From Haloglomus salinum (GTDB lineage Archaea; Halobacteriota; Halobacteria; Halobacteriales; Haloarculaceae): a stretch of 64,000 nucleotides of DNA. The stretch covers positions 1,240,001 to 1,304,000 of the forward strand of contig NZ_CP101153.1 of NCBI RefSeq assembly GCF_024298825.1, written 5' to 3'. Positions 54,973-63,386 of the stretch are shown here, one piece after another; position 1 is the first letter of the stretch; every line of letters starts with the position of its first letter. A model generated the notes under the pieces. That model saw only the letters and a list, made by a program, of their open reading frames with translations, was not told the origin of the DNA and searched no databases. The position numbers were made by a program, and so were the translations under genes.

Positions 54973-55270
54973 GAAAGCCCCCGCCCGCTCGACGTTCCGG
55001 GGCTCGCTGCGCTCCTCAGTCACTCACTTCGTTCGCTCCCTGCGGTGCTTACGTCGCCCGGGAACGGTCGAGGCGGGCGGCCCCTTTCAGTCCCACCCTG
55101 CTGCTTGTCGCACCGAACGTTCGCGCGTGGTGGTTCCAGCGGAGTGCTTGTGTCCCCACACCTCCCCGCGCGAGCGCCGCAGACGACTCACCACGCTCCC
55201 CGCGGTCGCGGGTTCGTCGGGAGGGCGCTCGCGCGCTTCCTGTACACGGAACCGGCCGGGCGACCCGCCG
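54973..55270. repeat. dispersed inverted-repeat element, long copy B
   Basis: Left arm GAAAGCCCCCGCCCGCTCGAC at 54973-54993 is identical to that of copy A. The right arm at 55067-55088 is its inverse with the GGG/CCC block and one extra base. To its right, 55089 to about 55270 matches 3911-4090 closely, including the blocks GCGTGGTGGTTCC and CACACCTCCCCGCGCGAGC. No gene is supported. Confidence 0.75.
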
Positions 55271-55575
55271 CCTGACTGGTGCGTGCCGGCCTCGTCAGTC
55301 GAGCGGGCGTGCGCCGGCGGCCGACGACTGCCCCCGCGAGCGGCCCTGTGCCGCGAGCCTCCGGCTGTCGTCGGCCGTCTCTAAGCGCGCGAGGGCCGAG
55401 GAGCGCAACGCAGTGAGCACCGCAGGCGGCTGGGGAGGAACGAGGCTCACAGCTGCTGACTGACCCACGTTCCTGGCGGACTTCCGAGCGGGCGAGGGCT
55501 CCGGAAGCAGTTCGCTGTCGATGGTGAATTGATGGAATATTCCGAGGATAAATACAGTATCGGGAAAATATTGGA
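55271..55575. other. intergenic region upstream of the rtcB stop
   Basis: 305 bases without a gene. It has further GCGAGGGCTCCGGAAG-like fragments (55490-55505) resembling the family ends. The last 60 bases (55516-55575) are AT-rich and T-rich on the minus strand, directly past the rtcB stop, suggesting a terminator. Confidence 0.5.
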
Positions 55576-57027
55576 CTAATCAGTCGCCTTCAGGTTGTGA
55601 ACGGGCTCTAGCCGCTCGACAACCTCGGCGGTCGGCTCCAGCGCACGCTCGATGGCGTCGGCGGGCTTGTACGCCGCCGGGGCCTCGTCGAGCACGTCCT
55701 CGACGACGGACTCGGAGTAGACGCCGTCCATGGCGGCCTCGAAGTCGGCCATCGAGAGGCGGTCGTGGGCGTCGCGCCGGCCCATCCGGCGGCCGGCGCC
55801 GTGCGGGGCCGTCGAGAGCCAGTCGTCGTTGCCCTTCCCGCGGGCGATGACGGCGCCCTCGGCCATGTTGAACGGGACGAGGAGGCGCTCACCCTCGCGG
55901 GCCGGGGTGGCGCCCTTCCGGATGGTGAGGTCGTGGAAGTCGATGTAGTTGTGGACCGAGTGCCACGTCTCCTCGGGCGCGACACCCAGCGCGTCGCAGA
56001 CGGCCGCCGACATCAGCTCCCGGTTCCAGCGGGCGTACTGCTGGGCGAACAGCATGTCCACGTAGTAGCCGTGAGCCTCGCGCCCGACGAGCGGGTCCAG
56101 GGCCGTGTTGCGCCCCTCGTCGCCCGAGGGCGGCTGGAGGTCCCCCAGACGGGCGAAGGTCCGCTCGATGGCCTTGCCTTCGAGCTCCTCGCGGAGGCGC
56201 TCCTTGCGGATGTGGGACTCGCCCATGCCGCCGGTGACCCAGCGGAACAGCTCCTCGTCGCTCACGTCGTCGGGGTCGAACTTCAGGAAGCGCCGGTCGT
56301 CGGAGTCGATGCGCTCGCGGACCCGGTCGGCGTTCCGGAGCTGGGTCGCGCGGGCCTGCCAGAACTCGGCGACCGCCTTCCCGAGGTAGCGCGAGCCGCT
56401 GTGGACCACGAGGTAGTAGTCACCCGACTCGCGGGCGCGGGCGAACTCGACGAAGTGGTTGCCGCCGCCGAGCGTCCCCGCCGAGCGGATGACGTAGCCC
56501 ATCCCCTGACGCTGGTCGGCGAGGACGCGCTCGCAGAGCGCCTCGAAGTAGTCGCCGTCGTAGCCGTCGAACTCGAAGGTCGGGTCGATGGACTCGCCGA
56601 AGCGCTCGCGGAACGAGCGGTCGAACCGCTCGAACCGCTCGTTCGCGCGGGCGAACGGGAACTCGTCGACGAGGTGGACCGCGTCGTCGTAGTCGTGGAC
56701 CGACCGGCCCATCGGGACCGCCTCGCGGACGTGGCGCTCGCGCTCGGCGTGGGCCAGCGGGAGCGAGTCGCCGAGGTGGGTGACCGTCATCCCACAGCCC
56801 ACGTCGACCCCGACGACGTTCGGAACCACGCGGTCCGGCAGCGGCATCGTGAACCCGACCGGGGCGCCCATCCCCCAGTGACCGTCGGGCTGGACGACGA
56901 CGGGTTCGGTGAAGGCGGGGTGGTCGACGAACTCCTGGACCTGTTCGAGCAGTCCCTCCCCGACCAGCGACTCGTCCTCGACCATCACCCGTGCCGTCGT
57001 GTACTCACCGTCCAGTTCGATGGGCAT
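55576..57027 (-). CDS. rtcB: RNA-splicing ligase RtcB
   Basis: This 483-residue enzyme joins tRNA exons after intron removal by forming a bond between 2',3'-cyclic phosphate and 5'-OH ends with GTP. Motifs: NVVGVDVGCGM at residues 70-80 with the metal-binding Asp and Cys, GGGNHFVEF, VVHSGSRYLGK, HSVHNYIDFHDLT and the guanylylation-site region STAPHGAGRRMGRRDA. Length is typical. The intron-bearing tRNA gene is 2.7 kb away. GCTTCAACCCC on the minus strand is upstream of the ATG at 57027. Confidence 0.95.
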   Translation of the reverse strand: MPIELDGEYTTARVMVEDESLVGEGLLEQVQEFVDHPAFTEPVVVQPDGHWGMGAPVGFTMPLPDRVVPNVVGVDVGCGMTVTHLGDSLPLAHAERERHVREAVPMGRSVHDYDDAVHLVDEFPFARANERFERFDRSFRERFGESIDPTFEFDGYDGDYFEALCERVLADQRQGMGYVIRSAGTLGGGNHFVEFARARESGDYYLVVHSGSRYLGKAVAEFWQARATQLRNADRVRERIDSDDRRFLKFDPDDVSDEELFRWVTGGMGESHIRKERLREELEGKAIERTFARLGDLQPPSGDEGRNTALDPLVGREAHGYYVDMLFAQQYARWNRELMSAAVCDALGVAPEETWHSVHNYIDFHDLTIRKGATPAREGERLLVPFNMAEGAVIARGKGNDDWLSTAPHGAGRRMGRRDAHDRLSMADFEAAMDGVYSESVVEDVLDEAPAAYKPADAIERALEPTAEVVERLEPVHNLKATD

Positions 57028-57122
57028 CTCGTCGGCACGTATCCGGGTCGTGGGGTTGAAGCTGTCGCACCGGTGGGACGGCAGGACACGGTCGACGCCG
57101 CACTCCGAGCGCGCCGGGGGCG

Positions 57123-58883
57123 CTACTCGGCCTCGCCACCGGCCTGCTCCCAGCCGCTCTCCATGCCCAGCTCGCTGTCGCCGTGCTGCGCCCCCTCACC
57201 GCCGTGCTGCGCCCGTTCACCCTCGTCATCCGCCCGCTCACCCTCCTCCACCGGCTCGACGCCGACGAACTCGAAGCGGGCGCCGCCCCCCTCGGCGTCG
57301 GTGATGGAGAGCGACCAGCCGTGGGCCTCGGCGATGGTGTCGATGATAGCCAGTCCGAGGCCGCTGCCGTCGCTGTCGCTCTCGCCGAACTCCAGCACGC
57401 GCTGGCGTTCCTCGGGCGGGATACCGGGGCCGTCGTCGGCGACGTAGAAGCCGTCGCCGTCCTCGCACAGCCCGACAGTGACGGTCACGTCACCGCCGTG
57501 TTCCACCGCATTTCGGAACAGGTTCTCGAGGGCCTGGCGGAGTCGGTCGACGTCCGCCATGAACAGCAGGTCGTCCACGACCCGGAGCTCGGCGTCCCCG
57601 GTCTCGACGGTCGACCACGCGCGCTCAACGAGCGTCTCGAGCGAGACGGGGGAGGTGTCGCCGACGTCGAGCCCCTCCTGGGCCAGCGTCAGCAGGTTCT
57701 CGATGAGCCGGCGGATACGGGAGAGCGACTCGGCGACGGCCGCGAGGTTCTCGCTGTCGCGGTTCGCACGTTCCATCTCCAGCCGCCCGGACGCCACGTT
57801 CAGCGGGTTCCGGAGGTCGTGCGAGATGACGCCGGCCAGCTGTCCGAGTCGCTCGTTCTGCCGCTCTATCTGCCGGCGGTAGCGCTCCTCGCGCGTGATG
57901 TCGCTGATGATGACCATCCGCCCGATACGGGTGTTGCCGACGGTGAACGGGTTGGTCGAGATGAGGAAGTAACACGTCTCCCCGTCGCGCTCGAGCTCGA
58001 GCACGCGCTCGTCGGCGTCGAGGTTGCCGGCGAGGGCCGGGAGCCGGTCGGCCAGCCGCTCGCCGACGGCACCCTCGAGCCCCGGGAACAGGTCGACGGC
58101 GGCCGCGTTCATGTCCCGGATGACGCCGGACTCACCGGTGACGACGACGGGGTCGTCCACGTCGCCGGCCAGCCGGACAGCCTGGAACCGGGTCGAGAAG
58201 ACGAACAGCACTCCGACGGCGAAGGCGGCCACCCCCAGCGGCTCGTAGGTCATATCGACCAGCATCGTGCTCCGCCGGCCGAGGATGTCGAAGAGGAGGG
58301 GCAGGCCCGTCAGTCCCAGCAGGAGTGTCAGCGCCCGGGTATCGTAGCCGGTCAGCGTGAACAGTTCCAGCAGCATGAAGCCGCCGACGGCCGCGAGCGC
58401 GTACGACAGCCCCATCGCGAGCCAGTGGAACAGCCGGTGCTCGACGGCGAGGTGGGGGAACGGCGTCGTGGCTGCCGTCGTGGTGAAGTAGAGCCCGTGG
58501 ATCGGGTTCGTCAGCTTCACCGCCACCACGACCGCGAAGACGGCGACCGCGATGCGCCGGTAGGTCGTGTTCCGGTGGAGGGCCCGGCCAGTGTAGGCCG
58601 AGCAGAAGTAGAGCCACGCACCGACCGCGGCGAACCCGACGACGAGGCCGGTGTAGTAGGCTGCCAGCCGGAGCGCCGTGACGGGGACGACGAGGAAGAC
58701 CACGTGCGAAACCGACCACAGGCCGCTCGCGACGAGCAGTCCCGCCATCCCCCGACGGGTGTCGTCGTCCTCGATGGCTGACAGCCGGGTGAGGCTCGCG
58801 ACGCAGGCCAGCGCCGCCGCTAGGAACACGCCGGCGTAGACAAGCAGGGGGAGCGACGCAGTACCGCCCAGTGTGGAGAGCAC
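57123..58883 (-). CDS. membrane sensor histidine kinase, 7TM type
   Basis: This 586-residue kinase has seven N-terminal hydrophobic segments (residues about 9-235), a PAS domain (about 240-330), and a kinase core with His355 in GVISHDLRNPLN, ALENLFRNAVEHGG and DDGPGIPPEE, GLGLAIID. Its last 45 residues contain repeated seven-residue units (EGERADD, EGERAQHG, GEGAQHG) that look tacked on. Start is a GTG at 58883. No cognate regulator is next to it. Confidence 0.88.
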   Translation of the reverse strand: MLSTLGGTASLPLLVYAGVFLAAALACVASLTRLSAIEDDDTRRGMAGLLVASGLWSVSHVVFLVVPVTALRLAAYYTGLVVGFAAVGAWLYFCSAYTGRALHRNTTYRRIAVAVFAVVVAVKLTNPIHGLYFTTTAATTPFPHLAVEHRLFHWLAMGLSYALAAVGGFMLLELFTLTGYDTRALTLLLGLTGLPLLFDILGRRSTMLVDMTYEPLGVAAFAVGVLFVFSTRFQAVRLAGDVDDPVVVTGESGVIRDMNAAAVDLFPGLEGAVGERLADRLPALAGNLDADERVLELERDGETCYFLISTNPFTVGNTRIGRMVIISDITREERYRRQIERQNERLGQLAGVISHDLRNPLNVASGRLEMERANRDSENLAAVAESLSRIRRLIENLLTLAQEGLDVGDTSPVSLETLVERAWSTVETGDAELRVVDDLLFMADVDRLRQALENLFRNAVEHGGDVTVTVGLCEDGDGFYVADDGPGIPPEERQRVLEFGESDSDGSGLGLAIIDTIAEAHGWSLSITDAEGGGARFEFVGVEPVEEGERADDEGERAQHGGEGAQHGDSELGMESGWEQAGGEAE

Positions 58884-58956
58884 CTAGCGGTCGCGACGCA
58901 GTTGAGATACAAACAGGTTCCGGTGGTTCCCAATCGCAGACCGGATTCGGGCGCGG

Positions 58957-59133
58957 TCAGAGGCCGTAACGGCCGGTCAGACCGCAGTCCTCGCAGCGGA
59001 TCTCGACGGTGCCGTCGGCGGCCCGAGGTCCGCGGACGACCTCGCGGGAGCCACACGACGGGCACGCCAGCCACGCGTAGATGGACTCCGGGGCGGCCGA
59101 GTCATCGGGCGGCGAGAGTGTGCTTTCGGGCAT
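58957..59133 (-). CDS. small zinc-ribbon protein
   Basis: This 58-residue protein has an acidic, Pro/Ser-rich start and a zinc ribbon formed by CPSC and CEDC, 20 residues apart in the order ACPSCGSREVVRGPR to IRCEDCGLTGRYGL. Many such orphans exist in haloarchaea. I do not recognise this one. The ATG at 59133 has only weak promoter evidence. Confidence 0.65.
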   Translation of the reverse strand: MPESTLSPPDDSAAPESIYAWLACPSCGSREVVRGPRAADGTVEIRCEDCGLTGRYGL

Positions 59134-59195
59134 GGTCGGTGTCTGCAATACGGGCTCAGCGGGTGAAGGCCTTCCGGCAGCAGTGGCCGGCGGAG

Positions 59196-59531
59196 TTAAC
59201 CGTAGGGACAGTCGTCCGCCAGAACCCCCTCCTCGGCGCGCTCGTCCTCGGGCGTGACCGCGCGGAGCCGGAACCACTTGCGGACCGCGTCGTAGCCGAA
59301 CAGCAGCGTCCTGGGGATGGAGCCGTGGTTCGTCAACCCGTTACGCTGGAACTGCACCTTCCCGGCCCGGACCTGCTCGGCGGTCGCGACCGTCTCGCCA
59401 TCGGGCCCCGCGAACTCGCGAGGGAGGGGTAGCGCGTGCTCGTAGGAGTACAGCGGCCCGGCACCCATCACGACGAGGTTCGCGACGAACGCGAACGCGA
59501 GCAGCCCCGTCGTTCGACGGAAGACCTGCAT
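59196..59531 (-). CDS. small membrane protein resembling the qNOR N-terminal segment
   Basis: This 111-residue protein has one membrane helix (about residues 8-27) followed by LYSYEHALPLPREFAGPDGETVATAEQVRAGKVQFQRNGLTNHGSI. The second part resembles the extracytoplasmic part that precedes the catalytic domain of quinol-dependent nitric oxide reductase (a G-x2-x-F-x-R-x-G-L-x-x-x-G-S pattern). No catalytic heme-copper domain follows. The final 40 residues are not similar to NOR. CAGATATGTGTCC on the minus strand fits as a box A. Confidence 0.6.
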   Translation of the reverse strand: MQVFRRTTGLLAFAFVANLVVMGAGPLYSYEHALPLPREFAGPDGETVATAEQVRAGKVQFQRNGLTNHGSIPRTLLFGYDAVRKWFRLRAVTPEDERAEEGVLADDCPYG

Positions 59532-59679
59532 GTGAGCGGCCACCACTGAATCGGACACATATCTGAGGGCGAAGGCCACAGACCGGGAATCGGGAGCGAA
59601 CGTGTCCGGATGCGCGTCTATCCCGGGACTCGGCAGAGGAGTGAGGGCGACCGAACGGCGCACACGAGCGCGGGAAGAG

Positions 59680-59690
59680 ACAGCTATTTG
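59680..59690 (+). promoter_or_regulatory. box A of the tRNA gene
   Basis: The sequence around CAGCTATTTGG lies 26-36 bases before the 5' end of the tRNA at 59716. Confidence 0.4.
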
Positions 59691-59715
59691 GGCGCCTGGG
59701 GTCGTATCCCGGGTA

Positions 59716-59823
59716 GGGCCCTTAGCTTAGTCTGGTTTAAAGCCCCCGGCTCATACCAGATCCTCGATATTTCGAGGGCTGTGGGACACCGGGTGAGCGC
59801 TGGTTCGAATCCGGCAGGGCCCA
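59716..59823 (+). tRNA. tRNA with anticodon CAU, containing an intron (elongator Met favoured)
   Basis: The acceptor stem GGGCCCT (59716-59722) pairs with AGGGCCC (59816-59822), discriminator A at 59823. D-arm GCTT/AAGC, anticodon stem CCCGG/CCGGG, T-arm GCTGG-TTCGAAT-CCGGC. Anticodon CAT is at 59752-59754. A 32-base intron (59756-59787) follows position 37. Elongator tRNA-Met in Haloferax has an intron at this site, which favours Met; tRNA-Ile2 with a modified C34 is the alternative. CCA is not encoded. Confidence 0.88.
59756..59787 (+). other. tRNA intron with bulge-helix-bulge splice sites
   Basis: The 5' bulge is TA|C (59754-59756), the 3' bulge AC|A (59786-59788); between them CUCA (59750-59753) pairs with UGGG (59782-59785), making the 4-bp central helix. 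The intron folds further with CAG/CTG and a 6-bp hairpin CCTCGA/TCGAGG (59762-59767/59772-59777). This is the archaeal splicing endonuclease substrate. Confidence 0.85.
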
Positions 59824-60035
59824 TCTCCGCTCTTCGCGTTCACGATCGTCCACACGGGAGGAGTTCAGTTAGACCACGATCGGTCGCGCTGACACCTCAG
59901 TTGAACCAGCGCCTGCCCGAACGCAACGTGCCGCGGCCACGAGCGGCACGCCGACCTACGTGTTCTCGCCGGGGGCGTTCGTGGGTATCCGGGTCACCGT
60001 GATGGCCGAGACTGAAAGCCCCGGCACCCAGACTG

Positions 60036-60049
60036 GTTTAACATTAAAC
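60036..60049. promoter_or_regulatory. palindrome GTTTAA-CA-TTAAAC, likely box A/operator
   Basis: A perfect 6-bp inverted repeat with a 2-base centre that also has the TTTAA of a box A. It would put transcription about 60-75 bases before the ATG at 60146. Confidence 0.45.
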
Positions 60050-60053
60050 AGAA

Positions 60054-60067
60054 GGAGCTTCGGCTCC
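60054..60067 (+). promoter_or_regulatory. GGAGC-TTCG-GCTCC hairpin
   Basis: A 5-bp stem capped by a cTTCGg tetraloop, an unusually stable RNA hairpin if transcribed. It lies just after the palindrome, so it may be at the 5' end of the transcript or in untranscribed DNA. Confidence 0.35.
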
Positions 60068-60145
60068 CAGGGTTCTACTCGATGCCATCACCACATCACG
60101 TCGCCCGGTGCCCGGCTTCGCGACTGGTGCCGAATCGCTCTCCAC

Positions 60146-63019
60146 ATGACGTCCACAGCTAGTGGCGTCCTCGATGCGGCCACCATCGTCGTCGTCGGTG
60201 ACACGGCGTGGATAAACGCGTACAGCGATGCGCTCCGGAAGCAGTCTGACGCGACCGTCCACAGGGTCTCGACAGCATCGGCAGCGCGAGAGACGCTCCG
60301 GCAGACAGCCGTCGACTGCATCGTTGCCGACTACAGTCTCCCCGAGACGACAGGTATCGAACTGGTCCGTCGTATCCGCGACACGACGACGACGCTGCCG
60401 ATACTCCTGGGAACGGCTGACGGGAGCGAGACGATCGCCAGTGCAGCCATCGAAGCCGGTGTGACCGACTACATCGCGGTCACCGACAGGCCAGGAGCCC
60501 TCATCGAAGATGCCCTCCAGCGGACCGAGCAGGCGCTCCGGGAAGCACAGCGGGCGGCGACCCGGCTCGAGCGCGCCCGACAGTTCGACGCCACCTTCCA
60601 CGACACCAGGTCGGCGACATGGGTACTCGACCCCGACGGCTCGCTCACGCGCGTCAACCAGGCCGCCCGGGAGATGGTGGACGCGGACGTCGGATCCGTG
60701 GTCGGTGACCCGTTCTGGACGCTGCCATGGTGGCCCGACGACCGGCAGACGAGCGCCGACATCCGCCGCCTCGTCGGGACGGCCATCGACGGCGCGTTCG
60801 GGCAGGCCGTCGTCATCCAGGACGCCGTGACCAGCCACCGGGTTCTGGAGCTCTCCGTCCAGCCCGTCACCGACGAACGCGGGGACCTCGTCTCGATAAT
60901 CGTCGACAGCGTCGATATCACCGACCGGGTCGACCTCGACCGGGAGCTTCGCGAGTCCGAGGAGCTCCACCGTGTCACGCTCAACAACATGACCGACACC
61001 GTCCTCATCACCGACGAGGACGGCGAGTACACGTACGTCTGCCCGAACGTCCACTTCATCTTCGGGTACACTGCCGACGAGATTCGGGAGCTGGGCACGA
61101 TAGAGGATCTGCTCGGCGACGGCCTCTTCGACCGTGACGAACTCGCCGAGGAGGGCGTCCTGAAGAACATCGAGACCACGGTGACGGACAAAGCCGGCCA
61201 CGAACACACGCTGCTGGTGAACGTCCGCGAGGTCACCATCCAGGACGGCACGCTGCTGTACAGCTGTCGGGATATCACGAAGCGCAAGCAGCGTGAACAG
61301 GCACTGGCGACCCTCCAGGAGACTGCCCGGGACTTCCTGTACGCCGAGACCCACCAGGAGATCGCCCAGCACGTCGTCGACGACACCGCGAACAGCCTCG
61401 GACTCGACGCCAGCGCCGTCTACCTCTTCGACGCCGAGGACAATCACCTCCAGCCCGCCGCCCACTCGCAGGCGATGCGGAACGCACACGGGCCGCTGCC
61501 GTCCGTTCACGCGGACGGTCGTGACCTCACGAGCCACAGCTTCGTCGAGAACGAGGCCCGCTTCTTCGAGGACATCCACGACGCGGACCGCCTCACCGAC
61601 CCCGCGACCGATATCCGAAGTGCGGCGTACATCCCGCTCGGCAACCACGGGGTGTTCATCGCTGGGTCGACCGAGGTCGGGGTCTTCGACGATGTCACGC
61701 GGGAGCTCGCCGACCTCCTCGCCGTGACGGCCGAGGCGGCGCTCGACCGTGTCGACCGGGAGTCCCGGCTTCGCGAACAGGACCGCGAACTCCAGCGACA
61801 GAACGACCGACTCACTACGCTCGACCGCCTCAACGAGACCATCCGCGAGATCGACCAGGCGCTCGTGCGGTCCGAGACCCGCGAGGAGATCGACCACACC
61901 GTCTGTGAGCGACTCACTGCCGACGGGCGCTTCCAGTTCGCCTGGATCGGAACCCTCGATGGCACGGCGGAGACGGTGGCGCCGCAGGCGTGGGCGGGGG
62001 CTGATAACGGCTACCTCGAGACACAGTCCATCGCCATCTCCGCCGACGATGTCGAACCAGCTGGGCGAACTGCGGCGACGGGGGAGGTGACCCTCGTTTC
62101 GAACGTTGCGGCCGATCTCCGTGCAGCACCGTGGCGCACGGCCGCGATATCGCGTGACCTGCTCTCCGTGTTGAGTGTCCCGCTCGTGTACAACGACCTC
62201 TCGTATGGTGTCCTGACGGTGTACGCGGAGACACCGGACGCGTTCGACGAGCCCATCCAGACCGTGCTCGCGGAACTGGGCGAGACGATCGCTGCCGCCA
62301 TCAGCGCCAGCGAGCGCAAGCGTGCGCTCCTCACCACGTCGATGACGCGCGTCGAGTACGCGGTCACCGATCCGTCGTTCGTGCTCACGCGGCTGGCCAC
62401 TGCTGCGGACTGTACGCTCACCTACGAGGGTGGCGTCCAGCAGACCGCGGGCGGCGATTACGTGTTCGTCACCGTCGAGGACGCTCCGCTCGACGCCGTC
62501 GTCGACGCGATGACCGGCCTCAGGGTCGTCGAGGCCGTGCAACGGATCCGGGGCGGCGACACCGGTGGCGTGTTGCGCCTCCGGCTGGCCGAGCCGTTCC
62601 TCGCGACCGAACTGGCCGACCACGGCGCCGTCCTCCGGAGCGCGACGGCCTCGCCGACGGGAGCGGAGCTGGTCATCGACGTCTCCGGGAGCGTCGAGGT
62701 CAGACACGTCACACAGTTCATCGGCGAGCGCTTCAGCGACATCGAGCTCACGTCGAAACAGACGCGCGAACAGGCCTCCGAGCACGGCTTCTACGCCTCG
62801 GTCCTCGACCGCCTGACCGAGAGGCAACTGGAGGTCCTGGAGACGGCGTACTACAGCGGGTTCTTCGAGTCCCCCCGGAAGGCGACCGGCGAAGTGGTCG
62901 CGGACTCGCTGGATATCTCCCCACAGGCCTTCTACCAGCATATCCGCACCGTACAGCGGAAACTGTTCGCGGCGCTGATCGACGACCACACGCCGGTCGC
63001 CACCCGGCACACGGAGTGA
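60146..63019 (+). CDS. bacterio-opsin-activator-type regulator (receiver, PAS, GAF, HTH_10)
   Basis: This 957-residue regulator begins with a receiver domain (residues about 13-125, Asp62 as phosphoacceptor in VADYSLPETTGIELV). Two PAS-like domains (about 150-270 and 280-400), two GAF domains (about 410-560 and 590-720) and a BAT-type N-lobe follow. The C-terminus is an HTH_10 domain: RLTERQLEVLETAYYSGFFESPRKATGEVVADSLDISPQAFYQHIRTVQRKLF. Haloarchaeal members control light-, oxygen- or stress-responsive genes; the target here is unknown. ATG at 60146 was chosen because the frame before it is not protein-like. Confidence 0.9.
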   Translation: MTSTASGVLDAATIVVVGDTAWINAYSDALRKQSDATVHRVSTASAARETLRQTAVDCIVADYSLPETTGIELVRRIRDTTTTLPILLGTADGSETIASAAIEAGVTDYIAVTDRPGALIEDALQRTEQALREAQRAATRLERARQFDATFHDTRSATWVLDPDGSLTRVNQAAREMVDADVGSVVGDPFWTLPWWPDDRQTSADIRRLVGTAIDGAFGQAVVIQDAVTSHRVLELSVQPVTDERGDLVSIIVDSVDITDRVDLDRELRESEELHRVTLNNMTDTVLITDEDGEYTYVCPNVHFIFGYTADEIRELGTIEDLLGDGLFDRDELAEEGVLKNIETTVTDKAGHEHTLLVNVREVTIQDGTLLYSCRDITKRKQREQALATLQETARDFLYAETHQEIAQHVVDDTANSLGLDASAVYLFDAEDNHLQPAAHSQAMRNAHGPLPSVHADGRDLTSHSFVENEARFFEDIHDADRLTDPATDIRSAAYIPLGNHGVFIAGSTEVGVFDDVTRELADLLAVTAEAALDRVDRESRLREQDRELQRQNDRLTTLDRLNETIREIDQALVRSETREEIDHTVCERLTADGRFQFAWIGTLDGTAETVAPQAWAGADNGYLETQSIAISADDVEPAGRTAATGEVTLVSNVAADLRAAPWRTAAISRDLLSVLSVPLVYNDLSYGVLTVYAETPDAFDEPIQTVLAELGETIAAAISASERKRALLTTSMTRVEYAVTDPSFVLTRLATAADCTLTYEGGVQQTAGGDYVFVTVEDAPLDAVVDAMTGLRVVEAVQRIRGGDTGGVLRLRLAEPFLATELADHGAVLRSATASPTGAELVIDVSGSVEVRHVTQFIGERFSDIELTSKQTREQASEHGFYASVLDRLTERQLEVLETAYYSGFFESPRKATGEVVADSLDISPQAFYQHIRTVQRKLFAALIDDHTPVATRHTE

Positions 63020-63242
63020 CGCGGTGCGGCGGTTCTCGACAGCGCGTCTCCCCAGTTCGGTCCCGGGCGTGTCCAGCACGGCGGCGGGCCCACGAGTGGC
63101 CCGTATCTCCAGTGGCAGACTGGGGTTGAACTGTAAACCACACCCAGTGAGTAGTGGTTCGGTGCTCAACCACCCCATATTCCCTTATATCCTCATTATT
63201 CCCTTGTAGAGCGCCCGGCACTGCAGGGACGCTCGATACTCC

Positions 63243-63386
63243 ATGAGGGACATCGACCAGACACCGGCCGAAGAATCGCCCTACGAGTGCTTCGAGTGCG
63301 GGAACGTCGTGCTCGCCGAGAACAACCCCGGCCAGTGTCCCGACTGTGCTGGGCAGATGCGGAACCGACACACACCGATTGAATGA
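63243..63386 (+). CDS. rubrerythrin-like zinc/iron-ribbon mini-protein
   Basis: This 47-residue protein has CFEC and CPDC, 12 residues apart, in [29 protein letters not shown], the rubredoxin-like metal knuckle found at the end of rubrerythrins. No di-iron domain is present. Its stop overlaps the glutamate dehydrogenase start (ATGA at 63383-63386). An AT-rich stretch at 63172-63200 with CTTATATCC carries the promoter. Confidence 0.78.
   Translation: MRDIDQTPAEESPYECFECGNVVLAENNPGQCPDCAGQMRNRHTPIE

Larger units (their letters stand above)
59824..60145. other. intergenic region with the regulator's promoter
   Basis: 322 bases without a gene between the tRNA and the large regulator. It contains the palindrome at 60036-60049 and the TTCG hairpin at 60054-60067. 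Nothing else is recognisable. Confidence 0.5.

Noticed and set aside
60044-63178. 1044-codon open frame on the minus strand
   Set aside because: It is antisense to the bacterio-opsin-activator-type regulator, whose domains are unmistakable. High GC at third positions removes stops from the opposite strand; the antisense product has no recognisable motif and a non-protein composition.
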